Shown here: positions 60,547 to 64,000 of the stretch, piece by piece
Layout: every line of letters begins with the position of its first letter
How positions within the stretch are numbered: position 1 is the first letter of the stretch
Assembly: GCA_012861695.1 (NCBI GenBank)
Contig: JAAOOA010000089.1
Span: forward strand, 159,501 to 223,500
Direction: 5' to 3'
DNA from: Trematomus loennbergii
Taxonomy: Eukaryota; Chordata; Actinopteri; Perciformes; Nototheniidae
DNA length: 64,000 nucleotides
The notes under the pieces: model-generated
What the model was told of the DNA's origin: nothing
Seen by the model: the letters and a program-made list of their open reading frames with translations, nothing else
Database searches by the model: none
Translations under genes and position numbers: made by a program

Positions 60547-60879
60547 GACATGCATATCCCTTTAAACATTACACAGAGATCTTCCAGCACACTTAGGGTT
60601 TAGACTAAAGTGTTTCAAGTTTAAGTCAATCATTGTATGTTTAACTGCAGCCCAACAGCTTCACATAACGGTTCAGACACACCTCGCTGTGTGTGTGGTG
60701 GATCGCCACACACACTCTGATGCTTATCATCAATTTCATTTTGCAGCTTTTTAATGGCCCGGCCCTTATTTTCTCACTCAGAAGGTGGATCATACAGTAT
60801 GCATTATTCACATTCTAATATTGTAGTGCTATAACAACCCCCCCCCCTCTTCCTCCACATCCACCACATCCATATACAA

Positions 60880-62066
<1,187 letters not shown>

Positions 62067-62070
62067 GGTT

Positions 62071-63316
62071 GTCAAACTCAAGGCCTGCGACCTCATTTTA
62101 TGCGGCCCGCAAGAGCTTGCGAAGAATATAATATACAATACAATTGTTGTTATTATTATGTGTTTATTTCAACAAGGACCATGCATACAAATACATTCAT
62201 CTCAGAAAAGAGAAGAGTTGGTTTCAATTATTTGCCCTAGACTTCTGCTTTCAGACGTAGTTATTTATGAAGTTATTACCAGAACTGATAATAATCCAAT
62301 GCAGTTCCCATGTCATGCTTTTCCGGTTATTACCCTCCCCAGTGGCGGACTGGCCGGTACCCCCCCATTGACAATTTACTAGCGGTACCGAAGTGGGCTG
62401 GTCGAGAGTCCCGGGCTGTTTTTTAGTCCCAGTCCGCCCCTGCCCATCCCCTTGTGTGTTATGTAGCTTTTTATGCATGTAAACGGTCTGCAAAGTCACA
62501 AACCCTCAAAGTACACCCTGTAGCGAGTAAAACTCTAACACAGAAAAGACCTGTCTATGCTGCCCCAGAACTGGAGATTTTTCTTTTTCCATTTTTTTCT
62601 TCCTGAGTATGGTGACGTAACCATGCCCAGGTCCAAATGGACCAATCCATGAAGCTCCTCACACACACACACTCACTCAGCCTTATCTTTTCTCAGCCGC
62701 GGCTCCGTGGATCTCCACTCACAGTTCGCCATACACTCACGTGTGTGCTCAGGCTGAGTTCCGCATGTCTCACTGTCTCGCTGTCTCGCTGTCTCGCAGA
62801 CCCCACACAGCAACCAGGAAATGACACCAGTAATCCAGCTCACACTGTCCGCTCCTCGAGCCTCAAAGGGCGGAGCAGCGAGCCCCGCAACGTCCCGCCA
62901 ACACGGCACCCAGACCCCATGCAGCATTCTCATCTGTTTGTCATTACTGGTGTAATTTCCTGGAAACGAAACAAACGCCATTGTAACACATAATCACTGA
63001 TGTTCCCGCTGTAATGGTGGTGGACTCATCAGAACAGAGTGGGCGAGCTGACCAATCAGAGCACAGTGGACTCACAGAGAGGGGGGGGGCAGGAGCTCCA
63101 ACAAGCCGTTTAGGACAGAGAGTGAATACACATACTATACAGAGATTCTGTATGAGAAACCAATGTGATTTTGGAACATTGGACAATGTAACCTCAACAA
63201 TGGAATTATGATCAGTGGAAATGGCCATGACATGGGACCTTTAATATATGTATATTTATATAGTCTCAATTTACAACCGGCCCTTTGAGTGCAATCATAA
63301 TGCTAATGACACCCCT
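62071..63316. mobile_element. hAT-type element with CAGG(GG)TGTCA termini
   Basis: CAGGTTGTCAAACTCAAGGC at the left and CCGGCCCTTTGAGTG ... ATGACACCCCTG at the right. Flanks CCATAGAG and CTATAAAG match at 6 of 8 bases. The interior is heterogeneous; a MITE-like end (CATGACATGGGACCTTTAA) near 63243 suggests a nested insertion. Confidence 0.6.
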
Positions 63317-64000
63317 GCTATAAAGGGTATGAAAGCAACAAGCATGTAATTAATTAATTTTAAATCCTCGACATATGCGAGTTGAGTTTAAGTTGCTTTG
63401 TTCGTTGTTGTAAGAAAACGTTTCTAACCTTTCGACGCGAGGCAGAGAAAGCCTCAGAGGTCCCACTGACTCAGAACCAGCCATCATGTTTCTATGTTTT
63501 TATTCTTTAGACTTTAACCGCAGAGCAGATTAAATCTTCCTCTTTATGTATGTGCATGTTTGCTCTGAGAAGAAGCCCTGATGAATCCCAGCAGCAGGTT
63601 ATTATACAGAAATGTGTTATTCTGAAATGTTTGTTGTGTGCGTACAGCAGCTACTTTTTCGACTAACAAAAAGACAATGCATTGATGTTCTGCAACCTGT
63701 ATAATATTATCATATTTTATCAATTCAAAAACCAGATAAGGTGCACAGCAGCCAAATGTGAGCAAAAACACTTTACATAGAGAGCATTCAGCGACAAATT
63801 GAGTCAGATTTCCAAGAGGTAGATAATTATCAAAAGAGGGGTAGATGTAACGTTTAATATTAGCAGAACTTTGTTGCAATGGAGGAGTTTGGCTCATTGG
63901 CTCCATTGTATAAAGTGTGTAGTTTGTATTCGGATCAAACTACTTTATTATCCACTTCATTTACATAAAAATCTGTCTTGGCACTGGCAGAGAAGTGTGT
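63317..64000. other. Intergenic, unassigned to window edge
   Basis: No gene, repeat or terminus recognised. Confidence 0.4.

Overview
This is a window of eukaryotic, almost certainly teleost fish, nuclear DNA. The evidence is one large multi-exon gene with canonical GT/AG introns, long CA/TG microsatellites, tRNA-derived SINEs, many non-LTR retrotransposon 3' tails and dense hAT, TTAA-target (piggyBac-type), Harbinger-like and LTR elements of kinds common in ray-finned fish. I see no prokaryotic operon, CRISPR array, rRNA or free-standing tRNA gene.

Region 1 (1-33278, minus strand): a soluble guanylate cyclase beta-2 type gene, gucy1b2. Thirteen coding exons can be placed from the start codon near 33278 down to 664; the last exon(s) lie off the left edge. 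All twelve junctions agree in phase. The exons encode a heme-NO-binding (HNOB) domain with the proximal His and the YxSxR motif, an HNOBA/PAS-like region with an acidic insert, a signalling helix, and a class III cyclase domain that keeps both metal-binding Asp residues. Three possible lesions were found: a 1-base deletion in exon 1, a 1-base insertion in exon 5, and Gly-to-Arg directly before a metal-binding Asp in exon 12. The gene is therefore either decaying or affected by consensus errors plus one real substitution.

The introns are packed with mobile DNA, often within 10-50 bp of a splice site: nested hAT elements with 8-bp target duplications, TTAA-flanked MITEs whose empty sites can be read elsewhere in the window, solo LTRs with 5-bp duplications, an LTR-gag-LTR element lacking pol, a 44-bp minisatellite of about 25 units, and two long inverted repeat pairs that bracket groups of exons.

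Region 2 (33279-64000): about 30 kb without a recognisable host exon. It holds further TEs, including a solo LTR split by a hAT element, a Harbinger-like element nested in another DNA transposon, a foldback element, several SINEs and microsatellites. Some non-repetitive stretches could be conserved non-coding or regulatory DNA of gucy1b2 or of a flanking gene outside the window.

I found no clearly new biological system. The most interesting points are the state of gucy1b2, the transposon pieces at its splice sites, the locally triplicated exon-5 boundary with a decoy acceptor, the paired filled/empty TE sites, and a hAT family carrying an expandable internal 37-bp minisatellite.
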